Counted from the stretch's first letter, positions 22,421-31,747 are shown. The stretch is DNA of 33,602 bases from Hyphomicrobiales bacterium (GCA_021775555.1 JAJFHP010000013.1:1-33602), one strand, 5' to 3'. Translations and numbers: made by a program. Notes: generated by a model not told the origin, from the sequence alone.

Positions 22421-23455
22421 GTGAACTCGCCAGTGAGTTCAAGCAACAGGCTCCAAAAATACGGCACGATTGCCGTCATCTCTGCAATCGCTCTTGCCCG
22501 CTATCTCGATCAAAAAGGCATTGACGGAATGTCCATTCTGCATCGTGCGGGGCTTAAGTCAGCAATGCTCAATGACAAATATGCCTACGTTCCGTTGAGC
22601 GGGTTGGCCAAGGCACTGAAACTCGCCTCGCACGAGACGGATGATTCCTGCGCCGGTTTGCATTTTGGCGAAGACTACAGTCCGCCCGTTCGCCACGCAT
22701 GTTACTTCGCAATCACACATGCCCCTGACCTGAGAGGCGCCCTCACATCTCTCGCATCCCACCGTAACTCCGTTGTCAACATCCCCACCCAGTTCGTAAA
22801 CCGCGAGGGGATGGCAGCGTTTAACTGGACAATTCATGAAGAAATCGACGAACCGGAACATATCGTCGCATTAACAGCGATGAGAACACTGCGCCATATC
22901 CAGGAAGCAGCCGGGCCGGAATGGCATCCGTTGTCAGTTCACCTGACCATCGGTGTGCCGGAAAACGTGTCGGAGTACTATCGGCTGCTTGGTCCGAATA
23001 TCAGGTTTGACCAGCATGAGAACAGTTTCCTCATAGGCCGGGAAACACTCGACCTCCCCATGCCGCATGCTGATCCAGATCTCTATGTCGTTGCGCGCAA
23101 CAGTTTCCTGATGCCGATTCTGGGTAAACTGGACGATGACAATCCCGTTGATTGTATTCGGCGATTTGTCGCTGAACGTCTGCAAAATAACAGCGCCACG
23201 GTTGATGCCGTCTCAAAACATATGGGTATGTCGCAACCGCAATTGCGCCGCCTGCTGAAGAAGCATGATACCTGCTTTCAATGTATATTAGACGAAACCC
23301 GCATGACAGTCGTGGAGCATTATCTGACGCATACCGACAAGCGGTTTTCCGAGATTGCATATCTGATAGGTTTTTCTGATCAGAGCGCGTTCACACGTGC
23401 CGTAAAACGCTGGTTTGACGCAACGCCGAAGCAGTTGCGGCGTAGCAACAGCTAA
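22421..23455 (+). CDS. AraC-family transcriptional regulator with an OruR-type N-terminal domain
   Basis: This 344-residue regulator has an N-terminal ligand domain of the Arabinose_bd/OruR type (about 20-210, for example ARYLDQKGIDGMSILHRAGL). A C-terminal AraC double helix-turn-helix follows (about 245-340). The second motif, FSEIAYLIGFSDQSAFTRAV near 315-334, and KRWFDATPKQLRR are diagnostic. The apparent start is a GTG at 22421, with AGGA 15 bases upstream, so the start is not certain. It lies between an uncharacterised small gene and the convergent cysH. Its target is not evident from the neighbourhood. Confidence 0.9.
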   Translation: MNSPVSSSNRLQKYGTIAVISAIALARYLDQKGIDGMSILHRAGLKSAMLNDKYAYVPLSGLAKALKLASHETDDSCAGLHFGEDYSPPVRHACYFAITHAPDLRGALTSLASHRNSVVNIPTQFVNREGMAAFNWTIHEEIDEPEHIVALTAMRTLRHIQEAAGPEWHPLSVHLTIGVPENVSEYYRLLGPNIRFDQHENSFLIGRETLDLPMPHADPDLYVVARNSFLMPILGKLDDDNPVDCIRRFVAERLQNNSATVDAVSKHMGMSQPQLRRLLKKHDTCFQCILDETRMTVVEHYLTHTDKRFSEIAYLIGFSDQSAFTRAVKRWFDATPKQLRRSNS

Positions 23456-23488
23456 GCCACAAATCGCCAGCCCAGTCCCCTTGCAGCC

Positions 23489-24250
23489 TTATCCTTCTTC
23501 GCGCTGAGACGCGTCGCCCCGCACAAACTTCCCGTCATCAAAATGAATCCCGCATTCGGTTTTTTCCTCGCCGCGCCAGCGCCCGGAGCGGGCTTCTTCC
23601 TCAACTCCGACAGGAGAAGTGCAGGGACCGCAGCCGATCGAGGCATAGCCCTGCGCTACCAGAGGATGCTTGGGTAAATCATGCTCATCAATATAGGCGG
23701 AGATGCGCTCCACAGGCCAGTTGGCGAGCGGGTTGACCTTGATGCGCTCAAACTCCGTTTCGAATGTTCCGAGCGACGCCCGGCCACCGGATTGAAATCT
23801 CTTGCGTCCTGTTATCCAGGCAGAGAACCCGGTCAGGGCGCGCTTCATGGGCAGCACTTTCCTGATCCGGCAACAAGATGCGGTGTCCCTGTTCCACAGA
23901 TCACCGGCCGGGTCACTCCGTGCCGTATCCACTGGATCGGGGCGGATATCACGAATATCTGTGAGGCCAAACCGCTCCACCACGCTTTCACGATAGGCCA
24001 GCGTTTCACCGAACAGTTTGCCGGTATTGAGGAAAATAACCGGCGTCGAGCGATCAATGACCGCCACCATATGCAGTAGCACCACCGATTCAGCGCCAAA
24101 GGAGGATATGAGGGCAATCCGGCCCGGAAACACCCGCGTGAGCAGAGGCTCCAGCAAATCCCGGCCTTCAAGACTGCCATAATGAGTATCGAGGGTTGCA
24201 TGCAAACGCGGTGGAGCGTCCCGATCAATGTCGCCATGTAGTTCAGTCAT
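23489..24250 (-). CDS. cysH: Assimilatory adenylyl-sulfate (APS) reductase
   Basis: The enzyme reduces adenylyl sulfate (APS) to sulfite for cysteine synthesis, using thioredoxin. The ATG at 24250 gives 253 residues; the upstream open frame is Cys-rich and unlike the family. Cysteines of the [4Fe-4S] site are visible: C126-C127 in SCCRIRK and C207-C210 in GCGPC. These mark the APS-reducing type and not the PAPS-specific one. The catalytic Cys is C233 in TECGIHFDDGK. SSFGAESVVLLHM is the PP-loop-like nucleotide site. It follows the peroxiredoxin gene by 88 bp on the same strand. No sulfate adenylyltransferase or sulfite reductase gene is in the window. Confidence 0.94.
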   Translation of the reverse strand: MTELHGDIDRDAPPRLHATLDTHYGSLEGRDLLEPLLTRVFPGRIALISSFGAESVVLLHMVAVIDRSTPVIFLNTGKLFGETLAYRESVVERFGLTDIRDIRPDPVDTARSDPAGDLWNRDTASCCRIRKVLPMKRALTGFSAWITGRKRFQSGGRASLGTFETEFERIKVNPLANWPVERISAYIDEHDLPKHPLVAQGYASIGCGPCTSPVGVEEEARSGRWRGEEKTECGIHFDDGKFVRGDASQREEG

Positions 24251-24280
24251 TTCACACACCGCGCATTGAACCGGGCAGAT

Positions 24281-24314
24281 TGCGGCGGCGGAACATGTGT
24301 GTCTCGCCGCCGCA
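24281..24314. promoter_or_regulatory. GC-rich hairpin between the peroxiredoxin gene and cysH
   Basis: TGCGGCGGCG (24281-24290) and CGCCGCCGCA (24305-24314) form a perfect 10-bp stem with a 14-base loop. No U-tract follows in the direction of transcription, so it is not a clear terminator. It may limit read-through into cysH or stabilise mRNA ends. Confidence 0.45.
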
Positions 24315-24338
24315 TCCGGTATTTTCAATAATTGCCGG

Positions 24339-25001
24339 CTAGTTTTTCGGTTGAGGCACGATCCTCAAATAGGGTTTCGGCGCTTCCCAACCATCGGGAA
24401 ATTTCTCTTTGGCAGCCTCGTCCGATACGGCTGGAACGATGATCACATCTTCTCCATTGTTCCAGTTGACCGGTGTTGCGACCTGATGATTTGCCGTCAG
24501 TTGCAGCGAATCCAGCACACGCAGGATCTCATGGAAATTGCGCCCCGTGGCCATGGGATAGCTGATCATGAGTTTGACCTTTTTGTCCGGTCCGATAATG
24601 AAAACCGTACGCACGGTCATGTTATCCATGGCGGTCCGCCCATCGGACGTCTCGCCAGCGCCCGCCGGCAACATGCCGTAGAGCTTCGCTACTTTGAGAT
24701 CCGTATCCCCGATCATAGGAAAATTCGGCAGCGTCCCTTGAGTCTCTTCGATATCCTTTGCCCATTCCTCATGGTTCTCAACAGGATCGACACTCAACCC
24801 GATGATCTTGCAATTGCGGGCATCGAACTCCGGTTTAACTTTCGCCATGAATCCCAGCTCGGTGGTGCAGACCGGTGTGAAATCCTTCGGGTGCGAAAAC
24901 ATCACGCACCAGCTGTCGCCAATCCAGTCGTGAAACCTGATCGGACCTTTGGTCGTCTCGGCCTCGAAATCAGGAGCAGTACTGCCTATTTGCAGCGTCA
25001 T
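24339..25001 (-). CDS. 1-Cys peroxiredoxin (Prx6/AhpC-TSA family)
   Basis: This 220-residue thiol peroxidase reduces hydrogen peroxide and organic hydroperoxides. The peroxidatic Cys is C45 in HPKDFTPVCTTELG. No conserved resolving Cys is seen, and the C-terminal half (NWNNGEDVIIVPAVSDEAAK and onward) is the long Prx6-type tail. A very good ribosome binding site, GGAGG, lies seven bases before the ATG. It is the first gene before cysH. Both enzymes depend on thiol reductants, so joint control by sulfur or oxidative stress is plausible. A weak FNR-like sequence (8 of 10 matches) lies at 25104-25117. Confidence 0.94.
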   Translation of the reverse strand: MTLQIGSTAPDFEAETTKGPIRFHDWIGDSWCVMFSHPKDFTPVCTTELGFMAKVKPEFDARNCKIIGLSVDPVENHEEWAKDIEETQGTLPNFPMIGDTDLKVAKLYGMLPAGAGETSDGRTAMDNMTVRTVFIIGPDKKVKLMISYPMATGRNFHEILRVLDSLQLTANHQVATPVNWNNGEDVIIVPAVSDEAAKEKFPDGWEAPKPYLRIVPQPKN

Positions 25002-25103
25002 TTAACAACCTCCAAAACAAAAGCAATGCCGCCATGAACCGGATAACTCGTACTCAAGCGGCGTGCAGCCTCTTTTCCATATGGCTGATACCTATGGGTT
25101 CAG

Positions 25104-25117
25104 AGGATGCACATCAA
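25104..25117. promoter_or_regulatory. Weak FNR/FixK-like site upstream of the peroxiredoxin gene
   Basis: AGGAT-GCAC-ATCAA matches the consensus at eight of ten positions and lies about 110 bp before the start codon, close to the spacing seen at acr3 and usp. Two mismatches in one half-site make it doubtful. It is followed by an AT-rich stretch (25120-25230) without further motifs. Confidence 0.25.
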
Positions 25118-25258
25118 TAATAGGGGAATTATTTTCTATGATAAGAAGATAATTATAAAGTTTATAAAAAATATAACCATAAACTAGTACATTTATCGAA
25201 ATATTTTCTAGTTTTTAGGTGTTGAACTCAATTCTAGAAAGCGGGGGAAATTCAGGCC

Positions 25259-26635
25259 CTACGCGCGCCGCCGCGAGAGGAAAATCCCGGCCGTGAAATA
25301 AAGGCACCCCAGCACCATGACAGATGCTGAAATGACCAGAAGCTTGGAGTATTTATGCTCAAGTCCCGTGAGGTGGTTCATGAGCATGGTATGACTGCCC
25401 GCCTCAAGGAAATAGAGGATTGCCCCGGTCATCGCAGTCACGAAGGCCAGGGAGTAGGACCAGGTTGGCACATCGCGGCGTCCTCCCCACAAGGAGAAAA
25501 AGGCAACCGGCGCCAGGAACATTGAGGCCGTGCCTGAAACCGCCACGGCAGAGAACAGGTCCTTCGAGCCGATGAACACCATGATAAGGCCGCCGAGCAG
25601 AAACAGCGCCATGGCCACCCGTCCCTTGAACACGGTTGGCTTTGCCATGTTCATATCGACGATCGAGAGCTTGGCGGCACTTGCAAGCGTGGAATCCAGC
25701 GTCGACATGCAGGAGATTATTAGCGCCACGTTGAACAACAGCACCGGGGTATCACCGAACAGGCGCATGAGCGTCGGCACAAAACTCTCGCCGGCGATCT
25801 TTTCAAGGCCCGCATAAGTGCCAAGAAGCCCGAACGCCATGATACAGATCACCGACAGCCAAGCAGCGTGGTAGAAGCTCGCCATGGTGCTCTTCTTGTC
25901 CGAGATGAGGCCGCGATCCATCATCACCGGATCATGCATTGGATAGCTCCAGACCTGAAGGAAGGCGACAGCCAGCAGCACCCAGCCAGGCCCCGTGCTG
26001 TCCGGGCTTGAGGCGGCAATGGCAGCAAAATCAAAATTGCCCCTGTCGATGGCGCAGGTCATCAGCACAGCCAGCACGATTAGAAATACGATCATCTGGA
26101 ACACGTCGGTGCGGATCGAGGCATGCAGCCCGCCAAGTGCTGAATAGGCAAGAACCGCCAGCCCCACAGCCACCATTGAGACCATGTAGGCGGTGGAGCC
26201 TGCCGGTCCGAAAATGATGCCGATGACCAGCAGATTGGCGAACACTTCCGACAGCAGCCGCAAACCCGTCACAAAGGAATAGCTGACCGGCCCCACCACG
26301 CCGAAGCGATCGGCAAGAAACGCCTGGATGGAATCGAAGCCATGGCGCCAGCGAAGCGACGCAATGACCCAGGCGCCGGTCAGGAATGACAGATAATAGG
26401 TCGCGTAAGCGAGCGCGCCCGCAATCCCGTAGAAATATCCGAGGATCGCCGCATTCATGATGGAGCGCGCGAAAATCCAAGTGGTGACGAGGCTGAGGGT
26501 CAGGCTGAAAACATTGGGAACATCGCCTGAGATCGCATGCCCCTTGTAAAAGGATCCAAGCGTTGAAACGCGAGGCGACAATGCAAGGCTGGCAACGGCG
26601 ACCAGAGCCGTTACGGCCATCAATGTATAAGACAT
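25259..26635 (-). CDS. Sodium:solute symporter (SSS family)
   Basis: This 458-residue protein has about twelve or thirteen membrane helices and the SSS/LeuT fold. Landmarks include GHAISGDVPNVFSLTLSLVT near the start, FVTGLRLLSEVFANLLVIGI and AYSALGGLHASIRTDVFQMI, where the GG-hinge followed by a charged loop is typical. ISCMSTLDSTLASAAKLSIVD is the sodium-site signature region. The substrate cannot be read from sequence; proline, sugars, pantothenate or short acids are all known in the family. The gene follows the indolepyruvate oxidoreductase by 129 bp on the same strand, so import of an aromatic or branched amino or keto acid is possible. A nested inverted repeat lies in the gap. Confidence 0.88.
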   Translation of the reverse strand: MSYTLMAVTALVAVASLALSPRVSTLGSFYKGHAISGDVPNVFSLTLSLVTTWIFARSIMNAAILGYFYGIAGALAYATYYLSFLTGAWVIASLRWRHGFDSIQAFLADRFGVVGPVSYSFVTGLRLLSEVFANLLVIGIIFGPAGSTAYMVSMVAVGLAVLAYSALGGLHASIRTDVFQMIVFLIVLAVLMTCAIDRGNFDFAAIAASSPDSTGPGWVLLAVAFLQVWSYPMHDPVMMDRGLISDKKSTMASFYHAAWLSVICIMAFGLLGTYAGLEKIAGESFVPTLMRLFGDTPVLLFNVALIISCMSTLDSTLASAAKLSIVDMNMAKPTVFKGRVAMALFLLGGLIMVFIGSKDLFSAVAVSGTASMFLAPVAFFSLWGGRRDVPTWSYSLAFVTAMTGAILYFLEAGSHTMLMNHLTGLEHKYSKLLVISASVMVLGCLYFTAGIFLSRRRA

Positions 26636-26700
26636 GCAAAGCCCCCGATAATCGCCTGAAGCAAACGACCCTGCTGTATAATCAGTTCTCTGCCAAATTG

Positions 26701-26734
26701 CGATAAATTAGCGATCACTGACTTTATCGTGATC
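26701..26734. promoter_or_regulatory. Nested inverted repeats upstream of the symporter
   Basis: CGATAAA (26701-26707) pairs with TTTATCG (26723-26729), and GATCAC (26713-26718) with GTGATC (26729-26734), so the two repeats are interleaved and mutually exclusive. They lie between the stop of the oxidoreductase and the symporter start. A two-state RNA structure or an operator is possible. No U-tract is present. Confidence 0.4.
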
Positions 26735-26764
26735 CAGTCTCTTGCGTGCCGGGATAGTATATTT

Positions 26765-29700
26765 TCAGGCCGCATGACGTCGTTTTGGGACTGGTGCTGC
26801 GAACGCATCTAGCAGCTCAGCCCGGCGCGCATCGGCGGCGTCCGCCGCTGCCTGTTTAACAGGCCCGTAACCGCGAATGGTTTGAGGAAGTGTCGCGAGC
26901 TCAACAGCAATCGCGTGTGTATCGCTGTTCAGTCCCCCGGTGATCTCCTCCAGCATTGCTTCATAGTCCGCGAGAAGCCGCCGCTCCAGTTTGCGGTCAC
27001 CGGAATAGCCAAACGGGTCCAGTACCGTACCCCGCAACCTTTTCGCACGCGCCAGCAGTTTGAATAGACCCATCGCCCACGACCCAAAGCGGCGCTTGAC
27101 GGGGCGTCCGGTGATCGGGTCCTTGCGTGCAAAGAGAGGCGGTGCCAGATGAAATTCAAGATTCACATCACCAGTGTACAGCTGGTCGAGTTGGGCTTGA
27201 AACGCACCGTTTGTATAGAGCCGCGCCACTTCATATTCGTCCTTGTAAGCCATCAGCCTGAACAGCCCCTGGGCCACCGCGTTGGCGAGCGCGGACGATG
27301 ACGGCATCTGCTCCAGTTCCATGCTCCGGATGGCCTCGATACGCTTGCGATACCGCGTGCCATAAGCAGCGTTCTGATACCCGGTAAGAAAGCCCACCCT
27401 CCGCACGATTATTTCATCGAGCGTCTCGGGCCGTGCGCGCTTGTTTGGCAGTGACGTAACCGACGCAAGGATATTAGCCAGCGCCGCTTCATCATGCGCA
27501 GCGTAGCGACCCCAGCCAAAGGCTTCCAGATTGCGTTCAACGGCCACGCCATTCAGCTGAATGGCGTGTTCCAGCGCTTCTCCCGAGACCGGCACCTTTC
27601 CAAGTTGCCAGGCATAGCCCAGCAGAAAGATGTTTGCCGACATGGCGTCGCCAAGCAGCGCATTCGAGATTGCATGAGCATCGATGAACCGCGCCTGGTC
27701 CGTACCGGCTGATTTGCTCAATGCGGCACGCATCTTTTCCATGGGCATGGCGAGGTCGGGCATGCGGGTGAAATCACCGATCATCATTTCATGGTCATTG
27801 GCTATTACCGAGGTCACACCCTCATTTACGATTGAGAGCACCGTATCGGATGCAGCGACCACCATATCGCAACCCAGCACCAGATCTGCCCCGGCCGCCG
27901 AGGCGCGAACCGATTTGATGTCTTCCGGGTTTTCACCCACGCGCAAATGCACCGCGACCGCGCCACCCTTTTGCGCCAGCCCGGACATATCAATGACACC
28001 GACGCCCTTGTCCTCAAGATGTGCCGCCATGCCGACAAGCACACCCACGGTAATAACCCCGGTGCCGCCAACGCCCGTCACCACCATGGAATAGGGCCGT
28101 GAAATATCCGGCAACCCGGGTTGGGGTATCCCCGACAGGTCTGGCAGGGGCGGCAAGGCGCGGGCAGCATCTGATTCCTTTCCCTTGAGCTTACCACCGC
28201 TCACGGTTACGAAGCTCGGGCACAGCCCCTTGAGGCAGGACATGTCCTTGTTGCAGGCCGACTGGTCGATGGCGCGCTTGCGGCCAAATTCGGTATCCAC
28301 CGGTACGATCGCCACGCAATTGGACTGCACACCGCAATCGCCGCAGCCCTCGCATACAAGTTCATTGATGACGACCCGTGTCTGGGGATCTTCCGCCAGT
28401 CCGCGCCGCCTGCGGCGCCTGAGTTCAGCGGCACAGGTTTGGTCGTAAATGAGGACGCTGACACCTTTTACCTCGCTCAGATCCCGTTGAACTCCATCCA
28501 GGTCATCGCGGTGATGAATCGAAACGGTTGATGGAAAGTCAGAATGAGAAGGATATTTTGACGGGTCTTCAGCGACCACGACCACGCGCGCTGCCCCGTC
28601 CACCGTCATCTGGTGTGCGAGTTGCTGCACCGTCAAATCGCCGTCAAGCCCCTGCCCCCCGGTCATGGCCACGGCGTCGTTGAACAGGATCTTGAAGGTC
28701 ATGGTGGTCCCGGCGGCGATGGCCGCGCGGATCGCCAGGGCGCCTGAATGCACATATGTGCCATCGCCAATATTCTGAAATACATGGTCCTGTTTGGAGA
28801 ATGGCGCCTCGCCGATCCAGTTGGCGCCCTCCCCCCCCATATGGGTGAAGCCCTCGGTGGAGCGGTCCATCCACTGCGCCATATAATGGCATCCTATCCC
28901 CGCATAGGCGTGGGCGCCTTCGGGCACTTTTGTCGAAGTGTTGTGCGGGCACCCGGCGCAGAAGTAGGGTACGCGCTCAATGATACCCGGCAGAGCGGCG
29001 ACCCGTGTCGCCACCCGGTCCAGTTGCTCCAGGCGCGTGCGCAATTCTGCATCATTGGTGCGTGCCAGAAGCCGCTCACCGATGGCGCGAGCAATTTGTA
29101 CCGGCTCAAGTGCTGAGTGCGCCGGCAGCAACGTCTCGCCATTTTCATCCTGCTTGCCGATGATGGCAGGCGCGCTTCGGGTTCCGTAGAGTTGCTCCTT
29201 GAGCTGCGTCTCTATGAGCGAGCGTTTCTCCTCGACGACGAGGACCGTGTCGACGCCGCTGGCGAAACGGGCCGCGCCCGCCGGCTCCAGTGGCCAGCTG
29301 ACGGCGAGTTTATAGAGCCGCACACCAAGCGCCGACGCGCGTGCGCCGGCCGTAATCCCAAGCAGGTCGAGCGCTTCCACCGTATCCAGGTAACTCTTGC
29401 CTGACGTGATGATGCCGATCTTGGGAGCGCCACCACCCTCCATGATGAGATGATCAAGCGCATTGGCGCGGATGAAGGCACGCACGGCCGGTATCTTGTA
29501 GTCGTATAGACGCGCTTCTTTCTCAAGCACATTGTCCACGCGCCGGATGCCAAGTCCGCCGGGCGGCATTTCAAAATCATCCGGCAACTCAATCTTTACC
29601 CGGTCGAGAGAACCATCGATGGATGCGCTCTGCTCGATATTGTCCTTCACGCATTTGATGCCGGTCCACACCCCGGCATAACGCGACATGGCCCAGCCAT

Positions 29701-30247
29701 AGAGACCGTAATCGATGACCTCCTGGAGACCGGCCGGGTTCAGAACCGGCATCATGGCGTCGATGAACTTGAACTCGGACTGATGCGCTGAAGTGGAGGA
29801 TTCGCAGGTGTGGTCATCGCCCATCAGTGCAATCACACCGCCATGCTTCGAAGTGCCCGCATGGTTGGCATGGCGGAAGGCATCACCAGAGCGGTCAACG
29901 CCCGGCCCCTTGCCGTACCAGATGCCGAACACCCCGTCATATTTGCCATGGCCGCGCAATTCTGCCTGCTGGGCGCCCCAGATAGCCGTCGCGGCCAGAT
30001 CCTCGTTGATCCCCGGCTGAAAGATGATCGAGCGCTCATGCAGAAACTTCTCCGCCTGCACGATCTGCTGGTCGAGCCCGCCCAGCGGGGAGCCACGATA
30101 ACCTGTAATAAGGCCGGCCGTGTTGACACCCTCAGCGGCGTCCCGGGCATTCTGCATGAGAGCGAGACGCACGATGGCCTGCGCGCCATTCACGAATATC
30201 CGTGACTGGTTCAGGTCATACCGGTCCTCAAGGCGTAGATGTTTCAT
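26765..30247 (-). CDS. Indolepyruvate ferredoxin oxidoreductase, fused single-chain form
   Basis: The protein decarboxylates aryl 2-oxo acids (indolepyruvate, phenylpyruvate) to acyl-CoA with thiamine diphosphate and passes electrons to ferredoxin. It has 1160 residues, normal for the fused proteobacterial form. The N-terminal pyrimidine domain begins LITGYRGSPLGGLDQQIVQA. CAGCPHNT (430-437) and GGEGANWIGE mark the TPP domain, with GDGTYVHSG at 494-502. Fe-S cysteines are at 632, 635, 638, 644, 665, 671 and 676. The gamma domain starts near 719 (VTGVGGTGVITVG). AGGT precedes the ATG. It is the likely first gene of a unit with the symporter, and diverges from the TAXI protein across a 27-bp palindrome. 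Confidence 0.94.
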   Translation of the reverse strand: MKHLRLEDRYDLNQSRIFVNGAQAIVRLALMQNARDAAEGVNTAGLITGYRGSPLGGLDQQIVQAEKFLHERSIIFQPGINEDLAATAIWGAQQAELRGHGKYDGVFGIWYGKGPGVDRSGDAFRHANHAGTSKHGGVIALMGDDHTCESSTSAHQSEFKFIDAMMPVLNPAGLQEVIDYGLYGWAMSRYAGVWTGIKCVKDNIEQSASIDGSLDRVKIELPDDFEMPPGGLGIRRVDNVLEKEARLYDYKIPAVRAFIRANALDHLIMEGGGAPKIGIITSGKSYLDTVEALDLLGITAGARASALGVRLYKLAVSWPLEPAGAARFASGVDTVLVVEEKRSLIETQLKEQLYGTRSAPAIIGKQDENGETLLPAHSALEPVQIARAIGERLLARTNDAELRTRLEQLDRVATRVAALPGIIERVPYFCAGCPHNTSTKVPEGAHAYAGIGCHYMAQWMDRSTEGFTHMGGEGANWIGEAPFSKQDHVFQNIGDGTYVHSGALAIRAAIAAGTTMTFKILFNDAVAMTGGQGLDGDLTVQQLAHQMTVDGAARVVVVAEDPSKYPSHSDFPSTVSIHHRDDLDGVQRDLSEVKGVSVLIYDQTCAAELRRRRRRGLAEDPQTRVVINELVCEGCGDCGVQSNCVAIVPVDTEFGRKRAIDQSACNKDMSCLKGLCPSFVTVSGGKLKGKESDAARALPPLPDLSGIPQPGLPDISRPYSMVVTGVGGTGVITVGVLVGMAAHLEDKGVGVIDMSGLAQKGGAVAVHLRVGENPEDIKSVRASAAGADLVLGCDMVVAASDTVLSIVNEGVTSVIANDHEMMIGDFTRMPDLAMPMEKMRAALSKSAGTDQARFIDAHAISNALLGDAMSANIFLLGYAWQLGKVPVSGEALEHAIQLNGVAVERNLEAFGWGRYAAHDEAALANILASVTSLPNKRARPETLDEIIVRRVGFLTGYQNAAYGTRYRKRIEAIRSMELEQMPSSSALANAVAQGLFRLMAYKDEYEVARLYTNGAFQAQLDQLYTGDVNLEFHLAPPLFARKDPITGRPVKRRFGSWAMGLFKLLARAKRLRGTVLDPFGYSGDRKLERRLLADYEAMLEEITGGLNSDTHAIAVELATLPQTIRGYGPVKQAAADAADARRAELLDAFAAPVPKRRHAA

Positions 30248-30267
30248 GCTCTACCTATTTACGTTTG

Positions 30268-30294
30268 GGCGTGTATCTGAGCATCATACACGCC
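30268..30294. promoter_or_regulatory. 27-bp palindrome between the oxidoreductase and TAXI genes
   Basis: GGCGTGTAT-N9-ATACACGCC has perfect 9-bp arms. It is centred about 34 bp upstream of the oxidoreductase start and 56 bp before the ATG of the TAXI gene, so a single dimeric regulator could act on both. The regulator is not adjacent. Confidence 0.6.
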
Positions 30295-30336
30295 TGACAA
30301 GGGAGTAAAAATCTTCGTGTGGGGGCACGTGAGGAT

Positions 30337-31680
30337 ATGTCTCGAGATCTGAAGTTCTGGGGACTGATGGGTATTGTGGTCATGGTGACCCTTGCCGGCA
30401 CCGTGGCCTATATGGCCCTGACCGCCCCCTTGTCCATCAAGCTGCGGCTCGGAGCCGATCAGGTCAACTCGGAACCGTATGAAATGGCCAGCGCCATCGC
30501 TCATGTAGTGGCCAGGAGCCATCCCGGGATCCGAATCCGGGTGAGAAACACCGGCGGGTCATCAGAGAATATGGCCCTCCTTGCCAACGGCAAGCTCGAT
30601 CTGGCGCTTGTGCAGGCGGACGTCATCAGCCGCGATAATGTTTCGCTTCTTGCCGTATTGTACCCGGACCTGTTCCAGCTTGTTGTGCGCGCCGATTCCG
30701 GGATCAAAACACTCAAGGATCTGGAGGGTAGCAAGATAGCCCTGCCACCGGTGACGAGCGGGCAATACCGGGCCTTCTGGTTTCTCGCCAATCATTATGG
30801 GCTTGCCCCGGAACGCATCATTGCCATTCCGATGAACACACGCGCCGCGGATGATGCCATCGTCAATGGTGAAGTGGACGCCGTGTTCCGGGTTCGCGGC
30901 CCGCGCAATTCATCACTCCGCATCCTGTTTGGCCGCACTTCGTTGAGGTTCATACCTATCGACCAGGGCAAAGCCATGCATTTGCGCCGCCCGGCCTTTA
31001 CCGCGGCCTCACTCCCCAAGGGGGCCTATCAGGGCGACCCGCCTATCCCGCCGAGCATGCTTCCCACCGTGGCCGTCGACCGGATGCTGGTGGCGCGGGA
31101 CGATGTTCCGGAAGCCGTAATCCGCACGATTACCGGGGTCCTGTTCGAGAAGCGGCGCGAACTGGCGCTTCGTACGCCACTTGCCGCCCTCATCCGTCAG
31201 CCGGAAATCAAACTGGGAACCCTCCTTCCCGTGCATCAGGGCGCGCTGAGCTACTTCGACCGAGAGAAGCCTTCCTTTCTTGAGGAAAAGGCCGAGTTCC
31301 TGGCGCTAGTACTTTCGTTCATGGTTGTTCTTTACACGCTGGCTCTTGCCTTCACACGCCGGCTGGCGGAGCGTCAGAAAAGCCGGATTGAAGATTATGC
31401 AGGTGAGCTTCTGGAGTTGGAGAAAGCCGCCAAGACGGCAACAAATATTCCTGATCTAGACATCCACAAGCTCCGCCTCACCGAAATACTTGCCGAGGTT
31501 GTGGGAGACATGCGTGGCCGGCAAATCAATGCCGAAGGCCTTCAATTGTTCTCCTTTGTCTGGGAATCGGTGAACTACACGATCAACGATCATGAGGAAC
31601 AGTTGCGCCTTGGCACAAAGGTTGCCCGCGCCGTGACCAAGCCCTCACGCAGCCGCAAACGAGCCAGGGACAAAAGCTGA
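30337..31680 (+). CDS. TAXI-family TRAP solute-binding protein with a C-terminal membrane anchor
   Basis: The protein belongs to the TAXI-type solute-binding family of TRAP transporters. The ATG at 30337 gives 447 residues; a GTG at 30319 is the alternative. GAGGAT lies directly before the ATG. Residues 5-28 are an N-terminal membrane or signal segment, followed by the binding fold: LGADQVNSEPYEMASAIAHV, then NTGGSSENMALLANGKLDLA and a GSKIALPPVTSGQYRAFWFL segment. Unlike secreted TAXI proteins it has a second membrane helix near 325-345 (ALVLSFMVVLYTLALAFTRR) and then about 100 cytoplasmic residues with a coiled-coil-like EDYAGELLELEKAAKTA stretch. No TRAP permease genes are adjacent. It may be a membrane-anchored receptor or sensor instead of a transport component. 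Confidence 0.87.
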   Translation: MSRDLKFWGLMGIVVMVTLAGTVAYMALTAPLSIKLRLGADQVNSEPYEMASAIAHVVARSHPGIRIRVRNTGGSSENMALLANGKLDLALVQADVISRDNVSLLAVLYPDLFQLVVRADSGIKTLKDLEGSKIALPPVTSGQYRAFWFLANHYGLAPERIIAIPMNTRAADDAIVNGEVDAVFRVRGPRNSSLRILFGRTSLRFIPIDQGKAMHLRRPAFTAASLPKGAYQGDPPIPPSMLPTVAVDRMLVARDDVPEAVIRTITGVLFEKRRELALRTPLAALIRQPEIKLGTLLPVHQGALSYFDREKPSFLEEKAEFLALVLSFMVVLYTLALAFTRRLAERQKSRIEDYAGELLELEKAAKTATNIPDLDIHKLRLTEILAEVVGDMRGRQINAEGLQLFSFVWESVNYTINDHEEQLRLGTKVARAVTKPSRSRKRARDKS

Positions 31681-31747
31681 TAAATTCCCCCAATGCACTT
31701 CTCTCAAGATGTTTGGCGGCAACACCTGTAATGACGGCGGGCGGGGC

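Noticed and set aside
21898-22479. A 193-residue minus-strand frame instead of 98 residues
   Set aside because: The first 95 codons cross an AT-rich promoter-like stretch, overlap the AraC start and have no protein-like character; the ATG at 22194 is more likely.
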